Shown piece after piece: positions 1 to 6,968 of a stretch of 19,479 bases of DNA. Location of the stretch: assembly GCA_023386835.1 (NCBI GenBank), contig JAEWIY010000059.1, forward strand, positions 1 through 19,479, written 5' to 3'. A model generated the notes under the pieces. The model did not search any database, had not been told where the DNA came from, and worked only from the letters and a program-made list of their open reading frames with translations. Within the stretch, counting starts at the first letter, position 1. Each line of letters starts with the position of its first letter. Position numbers and translations under genes: made by a program. The DNA comes from Verrucomicrobiota bacterium. Its GTDB lineage: Bacteria > Verrucomicrobiota > Verrucomicrobiia > Opitutales > Opitutaceae.

Positions 1-451
1 AGCCGACATCGTGTGGCTCGCCGTCGACGGTGACCTTGCCGCGGTCCATCACCTCGAGGAGCGACGACTGGGTCTTGGGTGTGGCACGATTGATTTCGTC
101 AGCCAGCACGATGGACGCGAAGACGGGTCCCCGCTTGAAGACAAACTCCCGGGTTGTCTCGTCGTAGATGGCCACGCCGGTGACGTCGCTCGGCAGCAGG
201 TCGCTGGTGAACTGGATGCGCGCGAACGAGCAATCCATCGAGCGGGCGAGCGAGTAGGCGAGGGTGGTTTTGCCCACGCCCGGCAGGTCTTCGATCAGCA
301 GGTGCCCGCCGGCGAGCAGACACGTCAGCACGTGGTCGACGACCTCGTCCTTGCCCCTGATCGTTTGACGCATGTTCTCGCGCACGCGCCCGAGGGCTTG
401 CCGCGCCTCGCCGACGGCGGCACCGGAAACGAAGTCACTCATGTTGCGCAT
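1..451 (-). CDS. MoxR-family AAA+ ATPase, 3' end cut by window edge
   Basis: This is the N-terminal ~150 residues of a MoxR-type AAA+ ATPase; no stop codon is reached before base 1. The translation shows a Walker A loop in EDLPGVGKTTLA, then the MoxR-typical stretch FTSDLLPSDVTG, and a Walker B in VLADEINRATPKTQSSLLE, where DE should bind and hydrolyse Mg-ATP. MoxR ATPases act as chaperone-like factors, often beside DUF58 and von Willebrand A proteins, which would lie beyond the left edge. The start is uncertain: ATG at 451 (used here), ATG at 442, or GTG at 487, which has a GGGGGTGG stretch six bases upstream. The upstream dehydrogenase stops at 506 in the same orientation, so the two are probably co-transcribed. 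The family call is secure; the partner and substrate are unknown. Confidence 0.93.
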   Translation of the reverse strand, partial: MRNMSDFVSGAAVGEARQALGRVRENMRQTIRGKDEVVDHVLTCLLAGGHLLIEDLPGVGKTTLAYSLARSMDCSFARIQFTSDLLPSDVTGVAIYDETTREFVFKRGPVFASIVLADEINRATPKTQSSLLEVMDRGKVTVDGEPHDVG

Positions 452-505
452 GGTGGGCCCAAGGTTCAGTCCGTCAATGGGCTCCACGGGTGACCACCCC
501 CGGTC

Positions 506-1330
506 TTACAGGAGCTTTACGATGGCGGCGAAGTCCTCATCGCCCATGCCGGCCTGCTCGGCCGCTGCCAGTCGCTCGCGCACCGTTTGGAGGACGGGCA
601 GGGCTTTGGCGTTCGCCATCCCGGCCGCCAGCCGAAGGTCCTTGGCCATGTGCTTCACGGAAAATTGCGGCGAAAAGTCGGCGTCCCGCAGTTTCGGTTC
701 CTTGAGCTTCACCAGTCCGGAATAGGAAACGTTTCGCGCGACCGAGGCGAAGAAGGTGTCGTCCGTGATTCCTGCGCGCCGGGCCAGCGTCAGCGCTTCA
801 CTCAACGCCTCCATCTGAGCCGCGATGTTGAGGTTCATCGCCAGTTTGAGGGTCGCCGCCTGTCGATGATCGCCGATCCGGCTCCGGCTCGCCGAGACGA
901 GGCCCAGGAGCGGCTCCAACTCGGCCATCAGGGCCTCGTCACCACCGAGATAATACACGGTCTGTTTCTGCTCCGCCGCGGGTTTGCTGCCCGTAAACGG
1001 CGCTTCGAGGTAGCGGGCGCCGGTTGCCGTGACGATCCCGTGAAAACGATCACTGCTGTCCGGATCGATCGTGCTCGATTGCACCACCACCTTGCCGGGG
1101 CCGAGCTTCGAGCGAATGCGCTCCAGCACGCCTTGCACCGCGGGCGGATCGGCGACGACGATCTGCACGACGTCGCAGCGTTCCGCGACGGCCTCGGGTG
1201 TCGCGCACCAGTGGGGAAAGTCCGGCTGTGGTGAGCGGTTCCAAGCTCCGCCGAGCACCCCGGCGGCGTGATAGTGCCGGGCCCAGACGCCGCCGATGAT
1301 GCCAAGGCCGAGAACGCCGATCGATTTCAT
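506..1330 (-). CDS. NAD(P)-dependent beta-hydroxyacid dehydrogenase (3-hydroxyisobutyrate dehydrogenase / glyoxylate reductase family)
   Basis: The 274-residue product has the normal length of the beta-hydroxyacid dehydrogenase family. It opens with a Rossmann dinucleotide motif (GLGIIGG, residues 8-14). The substrate loop is EAPFTGSKPAAE (109-120), close to the glyoxylate/succinic semialdehyde reductase version. The predicted catalytic lysine is K162 in AATLKLAMNLN, and the C-terminal helical domain carries SVKHMAKDLRLA (224-234). The enzyme should reduce a small aldehyde or 2-/3-keto acid with NAD(P)H, or run the reverse reaction. Exact substrate cannot be set from sequence, though the SGSK-like loop leans towards the GLYR subgroup. 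The open frame extends 24 codons upstream, but the Rossmann fold begins at ATG 1330, so that start is used; no Shine-Dalgarno is visible. It lies 54 bases upstream of the moxR ATG at 451, and 18 bases upstream of its alternative GTG start. Confidence 0.9.
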   Translation of the reverse strand: MKSIGVLGLGIIGGVWARHYHAAGVLGGAWNRSPQPDFPHWCATPEAVAERCDVVQIVVADPPAVQGVLERIRSKLGPGKVVVQSSTIDPDSSDRFHGIVTATGARYLEAPFTGSKPAAEQKQTVYYLGGDEALMAELEPLLGLVSASRSRIGDHRQAATLKLAMNLNIAAQMEALSEALTLARRAGITDDTFFASVARNVSYSGLVKLKEPKLRDADFSPQFSVKHMAKDLRLAAGMANAKALPVLQTVRERLAAAEQAGMGDEDFAAIVKLL

Positions 1331-1431
1331 CGAACGCCCACGGAATACAGGCGCGGCGCAGACGCAATAGTGCGGGCGGAAGTTAGCCGCGGTGCGCCCC
1401 ACCGATCGAGGTGGCCAGAGCCCCTATGGCG

Positions 1432-1455
1432 CGGTTCGTGCGACAGCACGAGCCG
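1432..1455. other. Inverted repeat (10-bp arms, 4-nt loop) in the gap between phosphorylase and dehydrogenase genes
   Basis: CGGTTCGTGC and GCACGAGCCG flank the loop GACA. One position is G-T, which is a wobble in plus-strand RNA and a mismatch in minus-strand RNA. It sits in a 165-bp gene-free gap (1331-1495) between two minus-strand genes. There is no U-tract on either side, so it is not a classical terminator. It may cause pausing, stabilise mRNA, or bind a protein. I see nothing else in this gap. Confidence 0.4.
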
Positions 1456-1495
1456 TGACAGCGGGTGCCGCGCTCAGGTGGCCAGGCGCCAGAGC

Positions 1496-2194
1496 TTACG
1501 CGAGGATCTCGAGCAACCGGGCGAAGAGTCGATTCACCCTGGCTTGGTTCTCCTTCACCAAGTCGCGGAATTTCTGAAAGTCGATTTCCGTGCCCTCGAG
1601 CCCGTTGGCGTAGTTGTCGGCGATCGCGAGGCTGTTGTAGTTGAGCCCGATCTCACCGCACAGGTCCGCTTCGTGCGCGGCGGTCATGCCAATCACGTCG
1701 CCCCAGTCTTTGACCACGCGGATTTCAGCCTTCGTCTCGAAGCGCGGACCGCGCATTTGCACGTAAACCTTGTCGGGATGGATCGTGAACTCGCCGGCGA
1801 GTTTCTCACGAATCAGCGGGATCAGGTTGTTCGCGATGCCGGGCGCTCCGCCCTTCAGTTCATCGTCGAAGAACGTCTGCGGCCCTTGCTGGATGCAGAT
1901 GTAGTCGCTGCACGAGACAAGACTGCCGGGCGGGAGGTCCGCCTTGAGTGAGCCGACGGAGTTCAGCGACACGATGTCACGGAAACCGAGGTCGGCCAAA
2001 CCTCGGATGTTCGCACGATAGTTGATCGAATGCGGCGGCTTTGGAAAACCGTAGCCATGCCGGTTGATCAGCACGTGGTCGCCGTGAGCCTTGTAGGTGA
2101 CTTCTCCATACGGCGTCTGGATCGTTCGCACGTCCCACGTCGCGAACAGGTCGGAATTGACGATGCTGGTGCCGGAGATGAAGGCCACTTTCAT
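1496..2194 (-). CDS. Purine nucleoside phosphorylase / S-methyl-5'-thioadenosine (or thioinosine) phosphorylase
   Basis: This 232-residue protein belongs to the trimeric PNP/MTAP family, which splits (methylthio)purine nucleosides with phosphate to give a free base and a ribose-1-phosphate. Visible family signatures are the N-terminal phosphate loop SGTS (7-10), RHG (45-47) followed by HSINYRANI, NSVGSL (79-83), MRGPRFETKAE (147-157) and GMTAAHEADL (169-178). The base-recognition position appears to be N194 in IADNYANG, where MTAP enzymes usually have Asp and 6-oxopurine-specific enzymes Asn. This hints at inosine/guanosine or methylthioinosine rather than methylthioadenosine, but is only an alignment by eye. 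ATG 2194 is preferred over an in-frame TTG three codons earlier; neither has a Shine-Dalgarno. It follows mrdA by 61 bp on the same strand. Confidence 0.88.
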   Translation of the reverse strand: MKVAFISGTSIVNSDLFATWDVRTIQTPYGEVTYKAHGDHVLINRHGYGFPKPPHSINYRANIRGLADLGFRDIVSLNSVGSLKADLPPGSLVSCSDYICIQQGPQTFFDDELKGGAPGIANNLIPLIREKLAGEFTIHPDKVYVQMRGPRFETKAEIRVVKDWGDVIGMTAAHEADLCGEIGLNYNSLAIADNYANGLEGTEIDFQKFRDLVKENQARVNRLFARLLEILA

Positions 2195-2218
2195 GGCCGC
2201 CAATCTGTCGTTGCGGCT

Positions 2219-2247
2219 GGCACCCGGTCAACGGGATAGCCGGTGCC
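2219..2247. other. Stem-loop between mrdA stop and the phosphorylase start
   Basis: GGCACCCGG and CCGGTGCC form an 8-bp stem with one bulged C around a 12-base loop. It lies just after the mrdA stop codon (2256-2258, minus strand). No U-run follows in the minus-strand transcript, so it could be a weak or factor-dependent terminator, an mRNA-processing site, or chance in GC-rich DNA. Confidence 0.35.
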
Positions 2248-2255
2248 CGGCGCGT

Positions 2256-4223
2256 CTAGCGCGCGGCCACGTTGGTCGATTGCGCCGGGGTGGCGGCGCG
2301 CTTCTCCCACCACTTCTTCAGGATGGCGCGGGCGATCGGTGCGGCGAAGGTTCCGCCGCCCGCCTCTTCACCGGGCGTGTCGCCTTCCATCGCGACGGCG
2401 ATGGCGATCTGCGGGTCTTCCACCGGCGCGAAGCAGATGAACCAGGCGAAGTTGATCGTGCCCTCCGGCGAGCGTTGTTGGGCCGTACCGGTCTTGCCGG
2501 CGACGCGCAGGTTGGGGATGCGCATGCGCGGCAGGTCGAAGGTGCTCCGGGCCGTGCCACTCGGCATCTTCGTCACCTCTTCCATCCCGCGGACAATGGC
2601 GGCATATTCCTCGTCCGAGAGCCCGATGGGCGCGCTTCGCTGGCGAGGCCGGTTCGGCAGATGAATAAGGGATGGCTGCGTGTGAACTTCGCGACGCGCA
2701 AACGATGCCGTGAAGGCCGCCATCTGCAGTGGGGTGACCTGCATTTCACCCTGGCCAATGGAGACGTTGGCGGTGTCGCCCGGAGTCCACGGCAGGTCTC
2801 GCGCCTCGCGTCGCCAGGCCGGATCCGGCACCAACGTGCGTCCTGACTCGTGGGGCAGCTCGATGCCCGTGCGCTTCCCGAAGCCAAACCGTCGTGCCTC
2901 GTTGGCGATGACCTCCGGGCCCATTTCAATGCCGTGAGCGTAGAAGAAGACGTTGCAACTCCGGGCGATCGCCTGGGGTAGGGCAATCTCGTGATGCGCG
3001 TGCCCATCGTGGCAGGGGAACAGCCGGCGACCCACGGCGTAGTAACCGGTGCAATTGACCGACGACTGCGGCTGGATCACACCCGCGCGCAGGCCGGCGA
3101 TCGCGACCAGGATCTTGAAGGATGAACCGGGTGGATACACTCCCTGGATCGCGCGATTCAGCCAGGCGCCACGCTCCTCGATATCCTTCGCGGCGGTCGC
3201 GGAAAGGCGTGGGGCAAACAGATTCAGGTCGTAGTCCGGCTTGCTGCTCATCACCAGCACCTCGCCGGTGGCGATATCCATCGCGACGGCCGAGCCCTTC
3301 AGCTCGGTGAGCTCCATCTCTTCCTCGGCCGCCAGCTGCAGGTCGATGTCGAGCGACGACACCAGGTTGTTGCCCTGGATCGGCAGACGTTTGGTCAGCG
3401 GAGCGACCCGGTAGCGTGCCGGGTCGATGCGATAGATCGTGCCGCCGGACTCGCCTTGCAGCTGCGGGTCGAACTTCGCCTCCAGGCCGTTTTTCCCGAC
3501 GCTGCCCTCCAGCTTGAAGGTCGGCAGACCCTCTCCCGGAAAGTCGTCCGTCACCTCCACGTCATCCTGGATCGAAACGTAACCGAGGACGTGCGCGGCG
3601 GCGGATTTGTACGGATAGTAACGAACGCTCGAAACGTAGACCTGGAGCGGGGAGTTGACCGGCAGTTGTTCCAGCAACCGCGCGTATTCCTCCGGCTTGA
3701 GATCGTCGATCAAGGTGTAGGGCAGCAGGCGCTTGGCGGCGAAATGGCGCTGCAGGCGCTGCGCGTCGACGGTGGCATCGCGACCCAAGGCGCGGTTGAC
3801 CTGCTGCAGGTAACGATCGACCACCGTGAACCGGGCGATATGCGAGATCTGGGTCTCGTTCGGCAGGTCCTTGTCGTTATTTTGTCGATACGCGCGCCGC
3901 ACGGTCAGGTATTCGCGGCGAAACTCGTGGCGCAGTTCGTCCAGATTGAGCACGGCCGCGAACCGCGGGCGATTGCCCACCAGCAGGCGGCCTTCACGAT
4001 CGTACAGGTTGCCACGGGGGCCGGGCACGACCACGCGGATCTGGCTCTGGAACTTCTCCTTCTCGAGCGCCTCGTCCTGCCGCAGCAGTTGCTGGTACAG
4101 CAAGCCGCCGGCGAGGACCGACAGCGCCATTGCCAAGGCAAAATAGAAGAACAGCAGGCGCGGATCGCGGCCTTTGAAGGCCTCGATGAAACTGCGCGGG
4201 CGTTCCGCCACCGGGTTCGTCAT
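2256..4223 (-). CDS. mrdA: Penicillin-binding protein 2 (peptidoglycan D,D-transpeptidase MrdA)
   Basis: The 655-residue class B penicillin-binding protein crosslinks peptidoglycan during side-wall growth, working with the MreBCD scaffold. After a short cytoplasmic tail it has one membrane anchor (about residues 23-43). A pedestal/dimerisation region follows (PGPRGNLYDREGR, 67-79; GSVGKNGLEAKFD, 240-252). The transpeptidase domain has all three active-site motifs: S367-SFK, S422-C-N and K577-TG. This order and the size fit PBP2 rather than FtsI, as does the mre context. The reading frame extends 53 codons upstream into mreD. ATG 4223 is chosen because it starts just ahead of the anchor and lies 56 bp after the mreD stop, though no Shine-Dalgarno is seen. 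The product continues the mreBCD operon; rodA is not adjacent. Confidence 0.96.
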   Translation of the reverse strand: MTNPVAERPRSFIEAFKGRDPRLLFFYFALAMALSVLAGGLLYQQLLRQDEALEKEKFQSQIRVVVPGPRGNLYDREGRLLVGNRPRFAAVLNLDELRHEFRREYLTVRRAYRQNNDKDLPNETQISHIARFTVVDRYLQQVNRALGRDATVDAQRLQRHFAAKRLLPYTLIDDLKPEEYARLLEQLPVNSPLQVYVSSVRYYPYKSAAAHVLGYVSIQDDVEVTDDFPGEGLPTFKLEGSVGKNGLEAKFDPQLQGESGGTIYRIDPARYRVAPLTKRLPIQGNNLVSSLDIDLQLAAEEEMELTELKGSAVAMDIATGEVLVMSSKPDYDLNLFAPRLSATAAKDIEERGAWLNRAIQGVYPPGSSFKILVAIAGLRAGVIQPQSSVNCTGYYAVGRRLFPCHDGHAHHEIALPQAIARSCNVFFYAHGIEMGPEVIANEARRFGFGKRTGIELPHESGRTLVPDPAWRREARDLPWTPGDTANVSIGQGEMQVTPLQMAAFTASFARREVHTQPSLIHLPNRPRQRSAPIGLSDEEYAAIVRGMEEVTKMPSGTARSTFDLPRMRIPNLRVAGKTGTAQQRSPEGTINFAWFICFAPVEDPQIAIAVAMEGDTPGEEAGGGTFAAPIARAILKKWWEKRAATPAQSTNVAAR

Positions 4224-4279
4224 GCTCGTGGGAAGGGCGCGGGCCGACCGACCACCAGTGGCTGGGCTCCGCGCGTACT

Positions 4280-4819
4280 TTACATCGCCTCCGCCGGGTC
4301 GACGCGCAAGCCTGCCCCGACAATTTCCAGCGCCCGCGACTGGAAGGCGAAGTACCATGGCGCCAGCAGGACGAGCACGCACTGTGAGACGACCAAGTCC
4401 ATGAGGAGTCGCAAGCCGACCGCGGCGCTTTCGCCCATCGCGCCGAGTTGCGTGACCGTGAACACGACGAAGAGCGCGAGGTTGGTCAGCAACGCAACCG
4501 TGGCGGCGACAATCGTCACATCACCGGCGAACCGATGCCGCAATCGCACGAGCACGATGTGCGCGATGCCGAAAAGGAACGCGTGCAGGCCGAACGCGAC
4601 CGGCGCGACGGCATCGAGCAGCAGGCCGGTCAGAAAACTGGCATAAAGGCCTTCCTGCGAGGCGAGTCGTGTCGCCGCGAATGTCACATAAAGACCTCCG
4701 ACCCACACGTAGAGGCGCGCCGGTGCGAGGTAGTGGTTCACCTGCGAGATGAGGAACCACAGCACCAGGCCGCAGCCGAAGAGCACAAGGATGCGTCGTT
4801 GACCGAGGGTGAGCTTCAC
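4280..4819 (-). CDS. mreD: Rod shape-determining protein MreD
   Basis: This is a 179-residue, strongly hydrophobic protein with about five or six predicted membrane segments. Examples are VLFGCGLVLWFLI near the N-terminus, FLTGLLLDAVAP in the middle and MDLVVSQCVLVLLAPW near the C-terminus. Size, hydropathy and position directly after mreC identify MreD, the integral membrane part of the elongasome. Sequence conservation in this family is low, so the call rests heavily on context. Its GTG start overlaps the mreC TGA stop by four bases (GTGA), implying translational coupling. The last codons are GCG ATG TAA. Confidence 0.93.
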   Translation of the reverse strand: MKLTLGQRRILVLFGCGLVLWFLISQVNHYLAPARLYVWVGGLYVTFAATRLASQEGLYASFLTGLLLDAVAPVAFGLHAFLFGIAHIVLVRLRHRFAGDVTIVAATVALLTNLALFVVFTVTQLGAMGESAAVGLRLLMDLVVSQCVLVLLAPWYFAFQSRALEIVGAGLRVDPAEAM

Positions 4820-5646
4820 TGCGGTGTCAGCGGAATCAGCACGGTGACCTCGGTCAGCTGATTGAGCCGTGGGTCGAGCACCACGCGTCCGGTCTTGAAG
4901 AGACCGTCGGTGGAGGGCTCCAGCTGAATGACTTCACCCAGCTTTAATCCGCGGGGGAACACGCCGCCCAGGCCGGACGTGACCAGCGGGCGGGGACTCG
5001 ACGTGGTGGCGAACACATCCAACGAGACAAATTCGACCGTGGCGTGTGGCGCCGAGAAGGGCGCGTTTTCTCCGCCCTGGAAACTGACGGGCCGGTCATC
5101 GCCTTCAAACGCCGCGGCCAGGCGCATTTGTGGGCTGCTGATCAGATCAACGACGGACGTGTACGTGTGGACTTCGCGCACACGACCGACCACGCCGCCG
5201 ATGAAGATTACCGGAGCGCCGACGACGATGCCGTGGCGGCTGCCCTTGCGGATCACGAGTTGTTGCCACCACGCGCTGTTGTCCCGTCGCACGACCCGCG
5301 CGGGCTCGGAGCGGTAGTCGGCGAACGAGGGCAGTCGCAGCAGCGATTCGAGACGGCCGATCTCCTGGCGCAGCGAGGCATTTTCCTGCGCGGCCTGCGC
5401 GTAGCGGGCGGTGAGGCCGCCGAGTTCGCGGTAGGCGGCGATCAGCTCGTTCTTCGAGCGTGAGCGCATTGCCCAGTAGTCCTGCAGGTCGCGCACGTAG
5501 GAGGCGGAGACGTCCGCCGGCGCCTGCAGTTCAAAAAAGGTCAACCGGGTCACCCGTTTCAGCACCGTTGGCACGATCATCCACAGCAGGATGAGCACGC
5601 CCAGGGTCAGGAACGGTTTGGCTTGGACGAAACGGCGAGACGGCAC
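4816..5646 (-). CDS. mreC: Rod shape-determining protein MreC
   Basis: MreC (276 residues) is the bitopic periplasmic scaffold of the elongasome that binds PBP2 and links it to MreB and MreD. The sequence shows a short basic N-terminus, one membrane helix (about residues 12-30, LTLGVLILLWMIVPTVL), and a coiled coil around residues 55-105 containing ENASLRQEIGRLESLL. A beta-barrel-rich C-terminal domain follows, with the family-typical GAPVIFIGGVVGRV and SGLGGVFPRGLKLGEV. The start is a GTG just ahead of the membrane helix; no better ATG exists and no Shine-Dalgarno is present. A 157-bp gap separates it from mreB and carries tandem heptamers. Confidence 0.94.
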   Translation of the reverse strand: MPSRRFVQAKPFLTLGVLILLWMIVPTVLKRVTRLTFFELQAPADVSASYVRDLQDYWAMRSRSKNELIAAYRELGGLTARYAQAAQENASLRQEIGRLESLLRLPSFADYRSEPARVVRRDNSAWWQQLVIRKGSRHGIVVGAPVIFIGGVVGRVREVHTYTSVVDLISSPQMRLAAAFEGDDRPVSFQGGENAPFSAPHATVEFVSLDVFATTSSPRPLVTSGLGGVFPRGLKLGEVIQLEPSTDGLFKTGRVVLDPRLNQLTEVTVLIPLTPQ

Positions 5647-5664
5647 GGGAAGGCGGTAGGGCGC

Positions 5665-5685
5665 TAGGCTGTAGGCCTTAGGCTG
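5665..5685. repeat. Three tandem 7-bp units upstream of mreC
   Basis: The units are TAGGCTG, TAGGCCT and TAGGCTG back to back, ending 19 bases before the mreC start codon on the minus strand. Just beyond them, GCGGG (5689-5693) and CCCGC (5703-5707) can form a small stem around AAGCTTAAA. The position inside the mreB-mreC leader suggests a possible protein or RNA site, but a chance short repeat cannot be excluded. Confidence 0.6.
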
Positions 5686-5803
5686 CCAGCGGGAAGCTTA
5701 AACCCGCAGCCGAGGAAATCACCTTGGGATCAGCGTCGGAAACGCCCAGTTCCACACCCGCGGCGAATCGCAGCGCTGTCGCGCAGGGCCGCCCCGCGTT
5801 GCT

Positions 5804-6820
5804 TCAGGTGTGCTGCAGGACCCAGTTCAGATCGTTCAGGACCGCGCCGGTGCCGTTGGCGACGGCGGAGAGCGGGTCCTCGGCAATCGTGACGGGCAGG
5901 CCGGTCTTCTCGCTGAGCAGGCGATCGATGCCGCGGATCAGCGCCCCGCCGCCGGCCATCACAAAACCCCGGTCGACCAAGTCGGCGGACAATTCCGGCG
6001 GGCACCGTTCCAAAGTGGATCGAACCGCATCGACGATGGCCGCGATCGTGTCGCTCAACGCTTCGCGAATCTCCTGGGACGTGATGTGGATGGTCTTGGG
6101 CAATCCGGCGACAGAGTCGCGGCCCTTGACCTCCATCGTCAGCTCTTCGTCCAGCGGGTAAGCGGAACCCAGGCGCAGCTTGATCTCCTCGGCGGTGCGT
6201 TCACCGATCAGGAGATTGTAGGCGCGCTTCATGTAGTTGACGATGGCGCTGTCCAACTCGTCACCCGCCACGCGGATCGACTTGGAGAACACAATTCCGG
6301 AGAGGGAGATGATGGCGATCTCGGTCGTGCCGCCACCGATGTCCACGATCATGTTGGCCGCCCGTTCATCGATCGGCAGCCCGACACCGATCGCGGCCGC
6401 CATCGGTTCAGGAATCGTGATCACATCACGCGCGCCGGCGTGCATGGCCGAGTCTTTCACCGCGCGTTTTTCGACTTCCGTGATGCCGGACGGAATCGCG
6501 ATCACGACCCGTGGACTGACCCGCAACGAGTTGCTGTTCACCTTGCGGATGAAGTAGCGCAACATCGCCTCGGTGACGTCGAAGTCGGCGATGACGCCGT
6601 CCTTCATCGGACGGATGGCGGTGATGTTGCCCGGGGTGCGGCCGAGCATGCGCTTGGCCTCTTCACCGACGGCCCGAACCTTGCGAGTGGCGGTGTCCAA
6701 CGCGACCACCGAAGGCTCACGCAACACGATGCCGCGGTCCTTCAGGTAGACGAGGGTGTTGGCCGTGCCGAGGTCGATCCCGATGTCGTTGGAGAAGTAA
6801 CTAAGCAGGTTGGAGGCCAT
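5804..6820 (-). CDS. mreB: Rod shape-determining protein MreB (bacterial actin)
   Basis: This 338-residue actin-like ATPase polymerises under the inner membrane and positions the wall-elongation machinery. Actin-fold motifs are complete: phosphate-1 loop DIGIDLGTANTL (12-23), phosphate-2 loop VDIGGGTTEIAI, and the adenosine motif VMAGGGALIRG near the C-terminus. TPGNITAIRPMKDGVIADFD is classical MreB. An in-frame start nine codons upstream exists, but ATG 6820 gives the usual short N-terminus (MASNLLSYFSNDIG) and is used. It is the first gene of a minus-strand run of mreB, mreC, mreD and mrdA, and is divergent from the antiporter gene. Confidence 0.98.
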   Translation of the reverse strand: MASNLLSYFSNDIGIDLGTANTLVYLKDRGIVLREPSVVALDTATRKVRAVGEEAKRMLGRTPGNITAIRPMKDGVIADFDVTEAMLRYFIRKVNSNSLRVSPRVVIAIPSGITEVEKRAVKDSAMHAGARDVITIPEPMAAAIGVGLPIDERAANMIVDIGGGTTEIAIISLSGIVFSKSIRVAGDELDSAIVNYMKRAYNLLIGERTAEEIKLRLGSAYPLDEELTMEVKGRDSVAGLPKTIHITSQEIREALSDTIAAIVDAVRSTLERCPPELSADLVDRGFVMAGGGALIRGIDRLLSEKTGLPVTIAEDPLSAVANGTGAVLNDLNWVLQHT

Positions 6821-6843
6821 GTCGTCGCGTATCCGCCGACGGG

Positions 6844-6872
6844 ACACAATCTGCCGGCCCAGAGGGTGTCAA
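6844..6872 (-). promoter_or_regulatory. Possible sigma-70 promoter for mreB
   Basis: On the minus strand a perfect TTGACA (6867-6872) is followed after 17 bases by TTGTGT (6844-6849), a poor -10 match. It would give a leader of roughly 17 bases to the mreB ATG. The location in the 148-bp divergent gap is right; the weak -10 keeps confidence low. No comparably good element was found for the plus-strand antiporter; TTGACG at 6908-6913 lacks a -10. Confidence 0.3.
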
Positions 6873-6968
6873 AGGGGAAAACCGTCTCGCGGCGAGGGTG
6901 TTGCGGCTTGACGGATACAGCCGGTGGCGGAGGTTTGGCGCAACCCCGGCGCGACCGGTTTCTAGCGC

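Noticed and set aside
1331..1495. Possible small gene or RNA in the 165-bp gap
   Set aside because: Only an inverted repeat was found; no start codon with coding character, no tRNA-like fold.
4224..4382. 53-codon N-terminal extension of mrdA
   Set aside because: It overlaps mreD and is Arg/Gly-rich without similarity; PBP2 begins just before its membrane anchor.
3456..4646. 396-residue plus-strand open frame opposite mrdA/mreD
   Set aside because: It is antisense to two well-supported genes and crosses their intergenic boundary, with no motif. Shadow frame.
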